This document shows positions 26,411 through 35,257 of a stretch of DNA of 64,000 bases, piece after piece; the stretch's first letter is position 1; every line of letters begins with the position of its first letter. Made by a program: the position numbers and the translations under genes. The stretch lies in NCBI RefSeq assembly GCF_014204865.1, contig NZ_JACHMG010000001.1, forward strand, positions 6,598,501 to 6,662,500, read 5' to 3'. The notes below the pieces were generated by a model. The model was not told the origin of the DNA. It saw only the letters and a program-made list of their open reading frames with translations, and searched no databases. This DNA comes from Amycolatopsis jiangsuensis (GTDB lineage: Bacteria > Actinomycetota > Actinomycetes > Mycobacteriales > Pseudonocardiaceae).

Positions 26411-27466
26411 ATGGTTTCCCCACCGGCACGGCTGGCCGCTGCCGCGGCCAACGTCGTGGGCAAGGTGTTCCACGGTGGGGTCGCCGACCTCCGGCCGATG
26501 CCGCGGGTGCTGATCGACCAGGGCCCGAACCGTTCGCTCTACCGGATGACGCATGCCGCCGGAGAGGCGTCCGGGCCGCCGGTGCTGCTCGTGCCTCCGC
26601 TGGCCGCGCCCGCGTTGTGCTTCGACCTGCGCCGCGGCTGCAGCCTGGCCGAGCACCTGGTGGACGCCGGGCGCCGGGTGTATCTCGTGGACTACGGCAT
26701 GGTCGCCTTCTCCGACCGGAGGCTGGGCATCGAGCACTGGATCGACGAGGTGCTTCCCCGCGCGATCCGCAGGGTGAGCGAGGACGCCGGGGGACAGGGC
26801 GTGCACCTGGTGTCGTGGTCGCTCGGCGGGATCTTCTCCATGCTGGTCGACGCCGACCAGCCGGACCTGCCCATCGAGTCGATCACCGCGATCGGCTCGC
26901 CGGTGGACTTCACCGCGATCCCGATCGTCGCGCCATTCCGCCCGCTGGTGGACCTCACCGGCGGGCATCTGCTGACCCCGGTGTACCGCGCTTTCGGCGG
27001 GGCACCGTCCTATTTGGTCACTCGCGTGTTCCGGGCCACCGGGATCTCCAAGGAGATCACGAAACCGCTGGCCATCCTGAAGAACCTCGACGACCGCGAC
27101 TACCTCGCGCAGATCGAGGCAGTGGACCACTTCATGGACAACATGTACGCCTACCCCGGCCGCACGTTCGGGCAGCTGTACCACCGGCTGTTCCGCACCA
27201 ACGACCTGGCCGAGGGCGCCGTGGACCTGGGTGGCCGGAAGATCAGCCTGTCCGGGGTGAAAGCCCCGATGCTCGTCGTGGCCGGCGAAACCGACACCAT
27301 CGCGCCGCGGGCCTCGGTGGAACGCGTGGTGCCGCTGCTGGACAAGGCCGCGTCCGTCACGTTCCGCACCGCACCCGGCGGTCACCTCGGCGTGCTCACC
27401 GGCCGCCGGGCCCGCGGCACGACGTGGCGGTACCTGGACGAGTTCCTGGACGGACAGCACAGCTGA
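26411..27466 (+). CDS. PhaC-like alpha/beta hydrolase
   Basis: This 351-residue alpha/beta hydrolase resembles the catalytic half of polyhydroxyalkanoate synthases. Seen features: VLLVPPLAAPALCFDLR (oxyanion region), VYLVDYGM, a nucleophile elbow HLVSWSLGGIFSMLV with Ser where PHA synthases have Cys (G-x-C-x-G), and C-terminal PMLVVAGETDTIAP (Asp) and APGGHLGVLTG (His). The Ser makes esterase/lipase or acyltransferase activity likelier than polymer synthesis. About 350 residues is the usual length of these actinobacterial PhaC-domain hydrolases. It sits between an SDR and the broken DUF885 gene, whose start is two bases after its stop, so it is mid-operon. Its substrate is unknown. Confidence 0.8.
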   Translation: MVSPPARLAAAAANVVGKVFHGGVADLRPMPRVLIDQGPNRSLYRMTHAAGEASGPPVLLVPPLAAPALCFDLRRGCSLAEHLVDAGRRVYLVDYGMVAFSDRRLGIEHWIDEVLPRAIRRVSEDAGGQGVHLVSWSLGGIFSMLVDADQPDLPIESITAIGSPVDFTAIPIVAPFRPLVDLTGGHLLTPVYRAFGGAPSYLVTRVFRATGISKEITKPLAILKNLDDRDYLAQIEAVDHFMDNMYAYPGRTFGQLYHRLFRTNDLAEGAVDLGGRKISLSGVKAPMLVVAGETDTIAPRASVERVVPLLDKAASVTFRTAPGGHLGVLTGRRARGTTWRYLDEFLDGQHS

Positions 27467-27467
27467 G

Positions 27468-28937
27468 GTGACCGGCCTCGCCCAGTTGGCCGACGACCTG
27501 GTCGACGTCCAGCTCGACCGGTTCCCGACCGCCGCGAGCCTGCTGGGCAGACCGGGCCGGGACCACCTGCTGCCCGACTACAGCGATCCGGCCGAAGCGG
27601 CATACTCCGTGGCGCGGGCTTGGGCGGCGATTCACCGCAGCCGGATGGCATAGCTGTCGTCGGTCCGGATCACCGGCGACGGCGCGAATCACCGGGCCCG
27701 GCTGTGCGGACTGCCGGCTGTGCTCGAAACCCTGTCCGAACGGCACCGCGCTGGTCTCGAGGCCGGCCGCGCGCCGGTCGCGCACCTGGTGCGGGCCGCG
27801 GTCGCACACGTGGATGCCCAAGTGGCGAATCCCGCTTCGCTGCAACGGTCACTGGCGGGCGACTTGGTCCACACCACTGTGCGGCCAGCGCTCATCCGGT
27901 ACCGGGATTTCCTCGTGCGGGAGGTACTGCCACGTAGCCGCGGTCCACAGCACGCCGGGTTGTGCTGGCTGCCGGATGGAGAAGCCTTCTACCGTACGGC
28001 GATCCGGCGGTACACCACCACGGATCGCGACGCGGAAGCGGTGCACCGGGCAGGTTTGACCGCCGTCGCCGCGCTGGCCGACGAATACCGGGAAATCGGC
28101 TCGCGGGTGTTCGGGACCGCGGACCTGACAGAGATCTTCGCGCGGCTCCGCGGCGATCCCGCCTTGCGGTGGGAGAGTGGAGCGGATTTGCGTGCCGTCG
28201 CCGAACAGGTGGTCCGGCGGGCCGAAGCCGTCGCCCCGAAGTGGTTCCGGACGTTGCCGGGGCAGGCTTGCGCGGTCGAGGAGCAGCCGTCCGCCGTCTC
28301 GCCGACCACACCGCCGTACTACTTGAAGGGCTCGGCCGACGGCGCCCGGCCCGGCACCTACTTCGTGAATTCGCAACGCCTTTCGGAGAAATTGCGCAGC
28401 CGGATCGAAGCGAGTGCTTTCCACGAAGCAGTTCCCGGGCACCATCTGGAAATTGCCAGTGGCCAGTCGCGGGGTGAACTGCCGTTACTGCGCACGACCG
28501 CCGGACTGTCCGCGTTCGCCGAGGGCTGGGCCGTCTACGCGGAACGGCTGGCCGATGAAATGGGCCTGTACTCCGGCGACGTGGCGAGGCTGGGAATGCT
28601 GGAAATGGAGTCCCGCCGCGCCGGCCGCCTGGTGGCCGACACCGGATTGCACGCCCGCGGCTGGAGTCGCGGCGACGCCGTACGCTACCTGCGCCGGCAC
28701 ACCCCGATGACTCTCGGCGAGGTCGAATCCGAAACCGACCGCTACCTTTCCGTGCCGGGCCAGGGACTGGCGTATCTGACCGGAAAGCTGGAAATCCAAC
28801 GCCTCCGCACGAAAGCCGAAACGGCGCTGGGTCCGCACTTCGACGTGCGCGACTTCCACGAGGCGCTACTGCGCAACGGCCGCCTGCCACTGACCACCCT
28901 GGCCCGGGAAATCGAGGGCTGGCTCGCTTCGGTGTGA
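27468..28937 (+). pseudogene. DUF885-family metallopeptidase-like gene, broken in its N-terminal part
   Basis: The frame starts at GTG 27468 (two bases after the upstream stop) and runs 61 codons to a TAG at 27651-27653. The same frame then stays open to 28937. Both parts are DUF885. The N-part has LADDLVDVQLDRFPTAASLL and LPDYSDPAEAAYS. The C-part has FHEAVPGHHLEIA with the HExxxxH zinc-type motif, and SAFAEGWAVYAERLADEMGL with the AEGWAxYxE motif. The combined 489 codons fall 60-90 short of usual family length. The missing stretch lies around the stop, where HRSRMA runs straight into LSSVRITGDGANHRARL. I infer an internal deletion plus a nonsense codon. A 405-residue product from an internal start (GTG 27720) could still be made and would keep the metal site. 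Confidence 0.75.
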
Positions 28938-29016
28938 TCGGAATGTGGTGTCTGCCGTTGGCGACAGGTACAAGACGCTCTGGACTGTTCCGGTGGGAGT
29001 CTGGAGGTGTTGGGTC

Positions 29017-29130
29017 GTGGTTCCGACGGCGTGTCCGACGTGTGGTGAGCCGAATCCGGGTGATCCGTGTCGTCGTTGCGGCGCGGGGATCATCGAGCCG
29101 CCGCCTCCGCCGCCGAGGCGGAAGCGGTGA
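29017..29130 (+). CDS. Mini zinc-ribbon protein (37 residues)
   Basis: A very short frame from GTG 29017 has a good Shine-Dalgarno (GGAGGTG, 7-8 bases upstream). It encodes VVPTACPTCGEPNPGDPCRR followed by CGAG, a poly-Pro run of six and a basic RRKR end. The two CxxC pairs (CPTC at about 6-9 and CRRC at about 18-21) are spaced as in a minimal rubredoxin-type zinc ribbon. A longer frame is open back to 28945, but it lacks a ribosome-binding site. The Pro/Arg tail could anchor it to another protein. No function can be assigned. Confidence 0.5.
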   Translation: MVPTACPTCGEPNPGDPCRRCGAGIIEPPPPPPRRKR

Positions 29131-29269
29131 ACGGCGAAACCGCGATGCGGTTGCCGAGGTGACGAAATACCGGCCGTCCCGGGCAGGAAGCAACGTGACC
29201 GCGGTCGCGTAACGAATGCGCGGTCCGATACGACCAGTTCGTGCATCCATCGAGCACGAAAGGCCCTTG

Positions 29270-29881
29270 ATGTCCACCTCCGCCCATCCCCAGCACCAGC
29301 ACGCACCGCAGCCGCCGACGCCGCCGAAGAACGGGCTCGGCACCGCAGGATTCGTGCTCGGGCTGCTCGGCCTGATCTTCTCGTTCATCCCGATCATCGG
29401 GGTCGTCGCGTGGCCGCTGGTGATCCTCGGCATCGTCTTCGCCGCGGTCGGGCTGACCCGGATCCGGGCCGGCAAGGCCACGAACAAGGGAATGGCCATT
29501 GCCGGGCTGGTTCTCTCGGTTCTCGGCCTGGTCATCGCCATCGTGTGGACGGCGGTGTTCGCCAAAGCGGTCGACGACGTGAACACCGAGGCGAACCGCG
29601 CCGTGACCGTGCACTACGAGGTGACTGGCACCGCGAAGGACGCCTCGGTCACCTACACCACGCTCGGGGACGGCGGCAGCTCGGTGAGCCAGGAACAGCC
29701 GAAAACCCTGCCCTGGACCAAGGACCTCACCGCGAAGGGGCTGCTCAAGGGCGGCAGCCTGACGGTCACGACCGGAATGAGCGGCGGCGAGGTCACCTGC
29801 AAGGTCGTGGTCGACGGGAAGGAAGCCAAGACTTCCACCGCGTCCGGGAACTTCGCCACCGCTTCGTGCGACGGGTTCTGA
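29270..29881 (+). CDS. DUF4190-like membrane protein with extracytoplasmic MmpS-like domain
   Basis: This 203-residue protein starts at ATG 29270. A Pro/His/Gln-rich cytoplasmic head (about 1-22) is followed by two membrane helices, GTAGFVLGLLGLIFSFIPII and a second around AIAGLVLSVLGLVIAIVWTA, joined by FAAVGLTRIRAGKATNKGMA. This is the DUF4190 pattern. The exported C-terminal domain (about 105-203) has VTVHYEVTGTAKDASVTYTT and VTCKVVVDGKEAKTSTASGN, a beta-rich layout like MmpS or small Ig-like domains. It may be envelope-associated. It is convergent with the amidase at 29900 with only 18 bp between and no terminator. No role is known. Confidence 0.72.
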   Translation: MSTSAHPQHQHAPQPPTPPKNGLGTAGFVLGLLGLIFSFIPIIGVVAWPLVILGIVFAAVGLTRIRAGKATNKGMAIAGLVLSVLGLVIAIVWTAVFAKAVDDVNTEANRAVTVHYEVTGTAKDASVTYTTLGDGGSSVSQEQPKTLPWTKDLTAKGLLKGGSLTVTTGMSGGEVTCKVVVDGKEAKTSTASGNFATASCDGF

Positions 29882-29899
29882 CCGGCACCGCGGATCGAT

Positions 29900-31210
29900 T
29901 CACGAAGGCCTGGGTGAGCCCTGCCCGAGGGCGAGGGCCTTCTCGAAGTGGGCCGCGGCCTGCAGCAGATGGTGCTCCTGCCAGGGAGCCGCAGTCAGCT
30001 GCAGGCCGACGGGCATTCCCGAGCGCGGGTGCGTGCCACACGGCAGGCTCAGCGCCGGGCCGCCGTAGCAGGACCAGACGTAGCAGAACCTGCCGATCTC
30101 CTGGGTCGAGGCGACCAGGTCGACCGCGTCCCGGCGCGGCACGTCGACTGGGATCGTCGGGGTGAGCACCACATCGCAGGTCTCGAACAGCGCGTCGACC
30201 TGCCGGCGGAAATCCCGTTGCCACTCCCGCGCACGGGCAGCTCGACCTGCGGTGACGCCTTGTCCGATACGCAAGCGCCGCAGCACGTCCGCGTCGATCG
30301 TGTCCGGCTCGTCCCGGAGCCGCCGTGCATGTACCGCCACCGCCTCGGGGTACATGATCTCGAGCATCTTTTCCTGCGCCAGCGCGGCTCCGGGCACTTC
30401 GATCTCGCGGGCTCCGGTCAGCTTTTCGACGGCCGAATCGACGACGCTCCGCACACCCGGGTCGACGTGTTCGCGGAAGAACCCTCCGGCGACGCCGATC
30501 CGCAGGCCGTCGATCCCGTTGTCCAGCAAGGAATCCACTGGTACGCGCTCGTGATCCACCGATGTCGGGTCCTGCGGGTCATGCCAGTCCAAGGTCGCCA
30601 GCACCGCCGCGGCAGTGCGGACGTCCCGGGCGATCGGCGTCACCGTGTCGAAGGACTTGCCGACCGGCAGCACGCCGCGGTTGGAAACACGGCCCAGCGT
30701 CGGCCGGATGCCCACGACACCGTTGACCGCGGCCGGAACGCGGCCGGATCCGCCAGTGTCCGTGCCCAGTGACACCGTCGACATACCGCTGGCGACGGCG
30801 ACTCCGGAACCGCTGCTGGAGCCACCCGAGATGAAGCGCGCGTCACGGGCGTTGCGCGCGTCGCCGAAGGCGTCGTTGCGGCCGACGACGCCCATCGCGA
30901 ACTCGGCCATGTTGTTCTTCGCGACGATCACCGCGCCCGCGGCACGCAGCAGCCGGGTCACGGTGGCGTCTTCGACCGCTGGTTCCCGCCCATGATGCGG
31001 GGATCCAGCGGTGCTCAGCACGCCCGCGACGTCGATGTTGTCCTTGAGGCTCACGGTGATCCCGTGCAGCGACCCGCCGGGCGCGGCTTCGGCCTGCGCG
31101 GCTTCCGCGAGCGCGGATTCGTCCAGCGTCCTGATCAACGCGTGCAGCTGCGGGTTCCGCTCCCGCGCCAGCCTCAGCTGCTCCTCGACCAGCGAGCGCA
31201 CCGAACCCAC
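29900..31210 (-). CDS. Amidase-signature family hydrolase
   Basis: This 436-residue enzyme has the Ser-cisSer-Lys catalytic set: Lys in ITVSLKDNIDVAG (about residue 55), cis-Ser in FISGGSSSGSGVAVASG (about 131) and the Ser nucleophile in LGTDTGGSGRVPAA (about 155). The N-terminus, MGSVRSLVEEQLRLARERNP, matches the family start. It hydrolyses a linear amide to acid and ammonia or amine; relatives include AtzF-like allophanate hydrolases, aryl amidases and GatA. GatA itself is unlikely because no GatB or GatC is nearby. The next gene on the same strand (acyl-CoA dehydrogenase, 31300) ends 89 bp upstream, so co-transcription is possible but unproved. Substrate unknown. Confidence 0.85.
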   Translation of the reverse strand: MGSVRSLVEEQLRLARERNPQLHALIRTLDESALAEAAQAEAAPGGSLHGITVSLKDNIDVAGVLSTAGSPHHGREPAVEDATVTRLLRAAGAVIVAKNNMAEFAMGVVGRNDAFGDARNARDARFISGGSSSGSGVAVASGMSTVSLGTDTGGSGRVPAAVNGVVGIRPTLGRVSNRGVLPVGKSFDTVTPIARDVRTAAAVLATLDWHDPQDPTSVDHERVPVDSLLDNGIDGLRIGVAGGFFREHVDPGVRSVVDSAVEKLTGAREIEVPGAALAQEKMLEIMYPEAVAVHARRLRDEPDTIDADVLRRLRIGQGVTAGRAARAREWQRDFRRQVDALFETCDVVLTPTIPVDVPRRDAVDLVASTQEIGRFCYVWSCYGGPALSLPCGTHPRSGMPVGLQLTAAPWQEHHLLQAAAHFEKALALGQGSPRPS

Positions 31211-31299
31211 GTCACCACCACCGCCCGCAGACCTTCAACCGCACCCAGCCCCGCGTCGGGACGGAGGTATCGTTCACACAAGGCCTACCACACCCCGAG

Positions 31300-32511
31300 C
31301 TACTTCAACTGCGCCGAAGTCTTCCCCAGCACCCGCCGGGCCACGATCAGCTGCTGGATCTGCTGCGTCCCCTCGAAGATGTCCAGGATCTTCGCGTCGC
31401 GGGACCACTTCTCCAGCAGGGACTCCTCGGTGTAGCCGTAAGAGCCGGCCAGTTCGACGCACTTGAGGGTGACGTCCACGACCGTGCGGCCGGCCTTGGC
31501 CTTCGCCATCGAGGCCTGCAGGGAGTTCGGCTTGCGGTTGTCCGCCATCCACGCCGACTCCATGGTCAGCAGGTAGGCCGCTTCGTAGTCGGCCTCCAGT
31601 TGCAGGAAGGTCGCGGCGGCGGCGTGCTGGGTCTGCGCCGGACGGTCGTAGTCGACGGGTACGCCGGATTCGGTCAGGATGCGGCGGGTTTCGTCCAGTG
31701 CCGCGCGGGCCACGCCGATGGCCATCGCGGCGACCAGGGGGCGGGTGTTGTCGAAGGTCTGCATGACCCCCGCGAACCCCTTCGCCGTGTCGATGTCCGG
31801 GGTGCCCAGCAGGTTTTCCTTGGGCACGCGGCAGTTCTCGAAGCGCAGCACCGCGGTGTCGGAAGCGCGGATGCCCAGTTTGTGCTCCACGCGTACCACT
31901 TCGAAACCGGGGGTGCCCTTCTCCACCACGAAAGACTTGATCGCGGCCCGGCCCTTCGACCGGTCCAGCGACGCCCAGACGACCACGGCGTCGGCACGCT
32001 GGCCGGAGGTCACGAAGATCTTCTCGCCGTTGAGGATGTAGTCGTCACCGTCCACAGTGGCCGTGGTGGTGATCGCCGCGGAGTCCGAACCGCAGTCCGG
32101 CTCGGTGATCGCCATCGCGGCCCAGACACCCTTGAACCGCTCCAGCTGCTCGTCCGTGGCGACCGAGCCGATCGCCGCGTTGCCGAGTCCCTGCCGCGGC
32201 ATGGACAGCAGCAGCCCGACGTCGCCCCAGCACATCTCGATCGTGCCGAGCACCACGTTCAGGTTGGCGCCGTTGCGGTTTCCCTTGGCCTCGTCGTCCT
32301 TTCCGGACCGGCGCACGCCGGCCGCGCCGGCGCCGCCCTCGCCGGAGGAGTTCAACCCGTCCAGCAGCGCCGCGAACATGTCCAGTTCGGACGGATAGGT
32401 GTGCTCCGCGCGGTCGTACTTGCGCGAGATCGGCCGGAACACCTCGGCCGCGGCCTGGTACGCCTGGTTGACCAGTGCGCCGGCCTTCTTCGGAACCTCA
32501 AGATTGATCAT
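31300..32511 (-). CDS. fadE24: Acyl-CoA dehydrogenase, FadE24-like subunit
   Basis: A 403-residue ACAD. It opens MINLEVPKKAGALVNQAYQA. The FAD/substrate region has AMAITEPDCGSDSAAITTTA and YILNGEKIFVTSGQRADAVV, with FENCRVPKENLLG in the middle domain. The C-terminus has YGYTEESLLEKWSRDAKILD then IFEGTQQIQQLI, with Glu in the MCAD-type catalytic position. It pairs with the ACAD encoded just upstream on the same strand (32589-33911), as Rv3139/Rv3140 do in M. tuberculosis; such adjacent pairs are thought to form alpha2beta2 enzymes. A 9-bp hairpin separates the two genes. The shared promoter at 33931 carries the operator also found before fadA. Confidence 0.88.
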   Translation of the reverse strand: MINLEVPKKAGALVNQAYQAAAEVFRPISRKYDRAEHTYPSELDMFAALLDGLNSSGEGGAGAAGVRRSGKDDEAKGNRNGANLNVVLGTIEMCWGDVGLLLSMPRQGLGNAAIGSVATDEQLERFKGVWAAMAITEPDCGSDSAAITTTATVDGDDYILNGEKIFVTSGQRADAVVVWASLDRSKGRAAIKSFVVEKGTPGFEVVRVEHKLGIRASDTAVLRFENCRVPKENLLGTPDIDTAKGFAGVMQTFDNTRPLVAAMAIGVARAALDETRRILTESGVPVDYDRPAQTQHAAAATFLQLEADYEAAYLLTMESAWMADNRKPNSLQASMAKAKAGRTVVDVTLKCVELAGSYGYTEESLLEKWSRDAKILDIFEGTQQIQQLIVARRVLGKTSAQLK

Positions 32512-32529
32512 GACTGAACCTTTCGGGGG

Positions 32530-32587
32530 TCGTGAGTGGCAATTCCGGTTCTGACCAGCCGGTGAGAACCCGACTCAGCACTCACGA
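32530..32587 (-). promoter_or_regulatory. Hairpin in the fadE23-fadE24 intercistronic gap
   Basis: TCGTGAGTG (32530-32538) and CACTCACGA (32579-32587) form a perfect 9-bp outer stem enclosing GGTTCT/AGAACC (32547-32552 and 32565-32570). It starts one base past the fadE23 stop and ends before the fadE24 leader. It could attenuate read-through or protect the upstream message. Confidence 0.5.
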
Positions 32588-32588
32588 G

Positions 32589-33911
32589 TCAGAGGAGGAC
32601 GGCGCCTTCCATGACGCCGATCGCGCGCAGGTCGCGGTACCAGCGCTCCACCGGATGCTCCTTGACGAAGCCGTGCCCGCCGAGCAGCTGCACGCCCGCG
32701 TTGCCGATCTGCATCCCCTTGTCGACAGCCAGTTTCCGGGCCAGCGCGGCCTCCCGCGCGTACTCCTTGCCCTGTTCGGCGCGGGCTGCCGCGCGGAGAG
32801 TGACCAGGCGCAGCCCCTCCAGTTCGATCGCGATGTCGGCGACCGAGAACGCCACCGCCTGCCGGTGGCTGATGGGCTCGCCGAAGGCGGTGCGCTCGTT
32901 CACGTACGGCACCACGTAGTCCAGCACCGCTTTGCCGACGCCGGCCGCCAGCGCCGCCCAGCCGAGCCGGGAAAGCCGGACCACTTCGGTGAAAACGTCC
33001 GCCTTGCCACCGCCGAGCAGCGCGCCTGCCGGCAGCGCGACTTTCTCCAGGTGCAGTTTGCCGGTGGCCGCGCCGCGCAGCCCCATCGCGGGTTCGGACT
33101 CGATGGTCACACCCGCGCTGGACGATTCCACGAGGAACAGGGCCGGCCCGCGACCTTCCAGATCGGCCGAGACGAGGAACAGTTCCGCCTGCGCCGCCCG
33201 TGGCACGAGCGACTTCACGCCGTCGAGCTGGTAACCCTTCGGCGTGCGCTTTGCTTTGGTGGCGGGCTTGAACGGGTCGAACAGCGGCGTGCGCTCCAGC
33301 AGCGCGAGCGCCGCGGCCGGCACCTGGTCACCGGTGAAGGCCGGCACGTAGTCGGCCTGCTGCTGCTCGTCGCCCCAAGCGACCAGCGCGGTGCTCACCG
33401 CCGACGGCGCGAGCACGGCGACCGCCAGCCCGAGGTCGCCGTGCGCGAGAGCCTCCGCGACCAAGGCGTTGGTGACGACGGACCGTTCGCTGCCCGCCCC
33501 GCCCAGCTCCTCCGGGATGCCGACGAGGCTGACGCCCAGCTCCGCCGCCCGGCTCAGCAGGCCTTCGGGGGCTTCGAGCTTCGCGTCCGCGTCGGCCGCG
33601 GCCGGCCGCAGCTGCTCGGCGGCGAACTCACCCACCGTTTCCACGATGAGCTGCTGCTCCTCGCTCGGCGTGAGGTCGAACAGCCCGGTGTCGCCGGCCG
33701 GAGCGAGCCGGGCGGGTGTGTTCCGCCGCTGCGCCGAGGTGAACGATCTGGTCGCCGCCCCGGCCATCCGGAAACCGTTGCGGGTGCCCGTCTTGACCAG
33801 ATTCTGCACCGGCTCGCGCAACCCGGCCCGGTCGAGCACCTTGCTCCCGGCCAGCCGGGTGAGCGCGGCCAGGCCGATGCCCATCGCGTCTCGTTTCCTT
33901 GGCGCAGCCAT
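32589..33911 (-). CDS. fadE23: Acyl-CoA dehydrogenase, FadE23-like partner subunit
   Basis: A 440-residue ACAD homologue starting at ATG 33911 with GGAGAGGG just upstream. It has a 90-residue N-terminal extension (LAALTRLAGSKVLDRAGLRE onward) before the ACAD core at FDLTPSEEQQLIVETVGEFA. The middle domain is divergent: EPAMGLRGAATGKLHLEKVA is recognisable, but the usual TEPxxGSD motif is absent. The C-terminus, GNAGVQLLGGHGFVKEHPVE then RWYRDLRAIGVMEGAVLL, stops where other ACADs continue with the EGTxxIQ helix. This half-degenerate look fits a heteromeric partner of the catalytic FadE24-like protein. First gene of the operon, under the operator at 33931. Confidence 0.83.
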   Translation of the reverse strand: MAAPRKRDAMGIGLAALTRLAGSKVLDRAGLREPVQNLVKTGTRNGFRMAGAATRSFTSAQRRNTPARLAPAGDTGLFDLTPSEEQQLIVETVGEFAAEQLRPAAADADAKLEAPEGLLSRAAELGVSLVGIPEELGGAGSERSVVTNALVAEALAHGDLGLAVAVLAPSAVSTALVAWGDEQQQADYVPAFTGDQVPAAALALLERTPLFDPFKPATKAKRTPKGYQLDGVKSLVPRAAQAELFLVSADLEGRGPALFLVESSSAGVTIESEPAMGLRGAATGKLHLEKVALPAGALLGGGKADVFTEVVRLSRLGWAALAAGVGKAVLDYVVPYVNERTAFGEPISHRQAVAFSVADIAIELEGLRLVTLRAAARAEQGKEYAREAALARKLAVDKGMQIGNAGVQLLGGHGFVKEHPVERWYRDLRAIGVMEGAVLL

Positions 33912-33930
33912 GTCGCCCTCTCCGTCGCCT

Positions 33931-33953
33931 ACCTACTGACGAGTAGGTTAGCG
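33931..33953. promoter_or_regulatory. Composite TetR operator upstream of fadE23-fadE24
   Basis: ACCTACTGACGAGTAGGT (33931-33948) has perfect 7-bp arms around GACG. Directly overlapping its right edge is GTTAGCG (33947-33953), one half of the palindrome seen before the TetR at 19173. The pairing of both motif types recurs at 35258-35291. The site is 20 bp upstream of the fadE23 ATG. Confidence 0.7.
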
Positions 33954-34009
33954 CGCGGTGGCGGACCGCGCCAGTGCGGGTTCCCTCGTCGGGTCGTCCT
34001 CGCCGGGGC

Positions 34010-35188
34010 TCAGCCGAGGCCGAGCACGGCGTACAGCAGTTCGGTCAGCTCGGCCGGCAGGTCAGGCCGGGTTTTGACGCGACCGGTGCGGCTGAGGTCG
34101 TTGGCGATGGTGAGCGCGGCGTGCACGCGGATCTTCGCCTCGCGGGCCGGCAGGCCGGGGAACGCGGCACCGAGCAACGTGACCCACTGCGCCACGTAGT
34201 CGCGCTGGACGCGCAGCAGATCGGCCTTGTCACGGTCGGGCATGGTGGCCCGGTCGGCGCCGAAGGAGACCAGCAGTTCCGGCGTGTGCAGCAGGGTTCG
34301 CACATAGGATGCGGCGAGCCGGCGCAATCCGGTCTGTTCGTCCGGCGCCTGCAGTGCCTGCTCGGCGGCCAGTGCCAGCCGGTCGGCGGCACGGTGGCCG
34401 ATCGCCACCATCAGCGCGGCCTTGCTCGGGAAATGGCGGTACACGCTGGGCCCGGCGATGCCCGCCGCGGCGCCGATGTCCTCCATGCTCACCGCGTGAA
34501 AGCCGCGCTCGCCGAACAGGGCGGTGGCGGCGGCCAGCACCTGCTCGCGCCGCGAAGGTGTGCCGATTCCGCTCCCGGCCGCGGGCGCGGGCTCGCTTTC
34601 CGGCAGCGAAGTGCCGAGGACCGCCTCCGCGAGCTCGACCAGCAACGGCACGAACCGCTTGCGGGCCACCGTGGTGTGGTGCACCGCGACGCTGCCGAAC
34701 ACCGACAACGCCGCCCAGCACAGCAGTTCGGCATCCTCGGTGGTCAGGTCGGGACGCTGCGCGAGAACCGCCTTCGTCCACGCCGCCAGCACCGCGCCGG
34801 AGCGGCGGCGGATCTCGCGCCGTTGCTCGCGCGGCAGGTGTGGTCCTTCCCACCGCCACAGCGCGGCGATCTCCCGTCGTTCCACCGCCTGCGTCGCCAG
34901 CCCGGTGAGCAGCGCGCTCACCTGCTGTGCGGGCGGGTCCGAATCGGCCAGCGCGGTCGCGGTGACGGCCTCCATGTCGTCGATGCCACCCAGCACGACG
35001 TAGGTGAGGATCGCCTGTTTGTCGGCGAAATGCCGGTACAGGGCCGGGCCGGTGACCCCGGCCGCGGCGGCGATGTCGTTGATCCCCACCCCGTGGAACC
35101 CGCGCACGCGAAACAGCCCGGCGGCCACCGCGGCGAGCTGGGCCTTGCGGTCGCGAGGTCGCGGGGCGCGAGCGGGAGGGGTACTCAT
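34010..35188 (-). CDS. Two-headed TetR regulator (tandem TetR fusion)
   Basis: This 392-residue protein contains two complete TetR units. Unit one: RKAQLAAVAAGLFRVRGFHG and GINDIAAAAGVTGPALYRHF (about residues 34-53), followed by a helical ligand domain to about residue 190. Unit two: REQVLAAATALFGERGFHAV and SMEDIGAAAGIAGPSVYRHF (about 233-252), with its own helical domain. I start at ATG 35188; the longer frame to 35275 would run through the operator. The usual TetR is about 200 residues and dimeric, so one chain may act as a built-in dimer or bring two different heads to DNA. It lies between the divergent fadE and fadAB operons, both of which carry composite palindromes. Probable repressor of beta-oxidation genes; acyl-CoA would be the expected ligand. 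Confidence 0.88.
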   Translation of the reverse strand: MSTPPARAPRPRDRKAQLAAVAAGLFRVRGFHGVGINDIAAAAGVTGPALYRHFADKQAILTYVVLGGIDDMEAVTATALADSDPPAQQVSALLTGLATQAVERREIAALWRWEGPHLPREQRREIRRRSGAVLAAWTKAVLAQRPDLTTEDAELLCWAALSVFGSVAVHHTTVARKRFVPLLVELAEAVLGTSLPESEPAPAAGSGIGTPSRREQVLAAATALFGERGFHAVSMEDIGAAAGIAGPSVYRHFPSKAALMVAIGHRAADRLALAAEQALQAPDEQTGLRRLAASYVRTLLHTPELLVSFGADRATMPDRDKADLLRVQRDYVAQWVTLLGAAFPGLPAREAKIRVHAALTIANDLSRTGRVKTRPDLPAELTELLYAVLGLG

Positions 35189-35257
35189 GGTGAACCGACC
35201 ATAGCGCCTATCGGACTCGGCACAACCCATTGACACCATGGGGTTCACCGGGCCTAT

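Noticed and set aside
26411..27466. True polyhydroxyalkanoate synthase
   Set aside because: The nucleophile is Ser (SWSLGG), not the Cys required for polymer synthesis, and no PhaE, PhaR or phasin is nearby.
29900..31210. GatA subunit of the tRNA amidotransferase
   Set aside because: No GatB or GatC is adjacent, and the protein is shorter and lacks GatA-specific flanking sequence.
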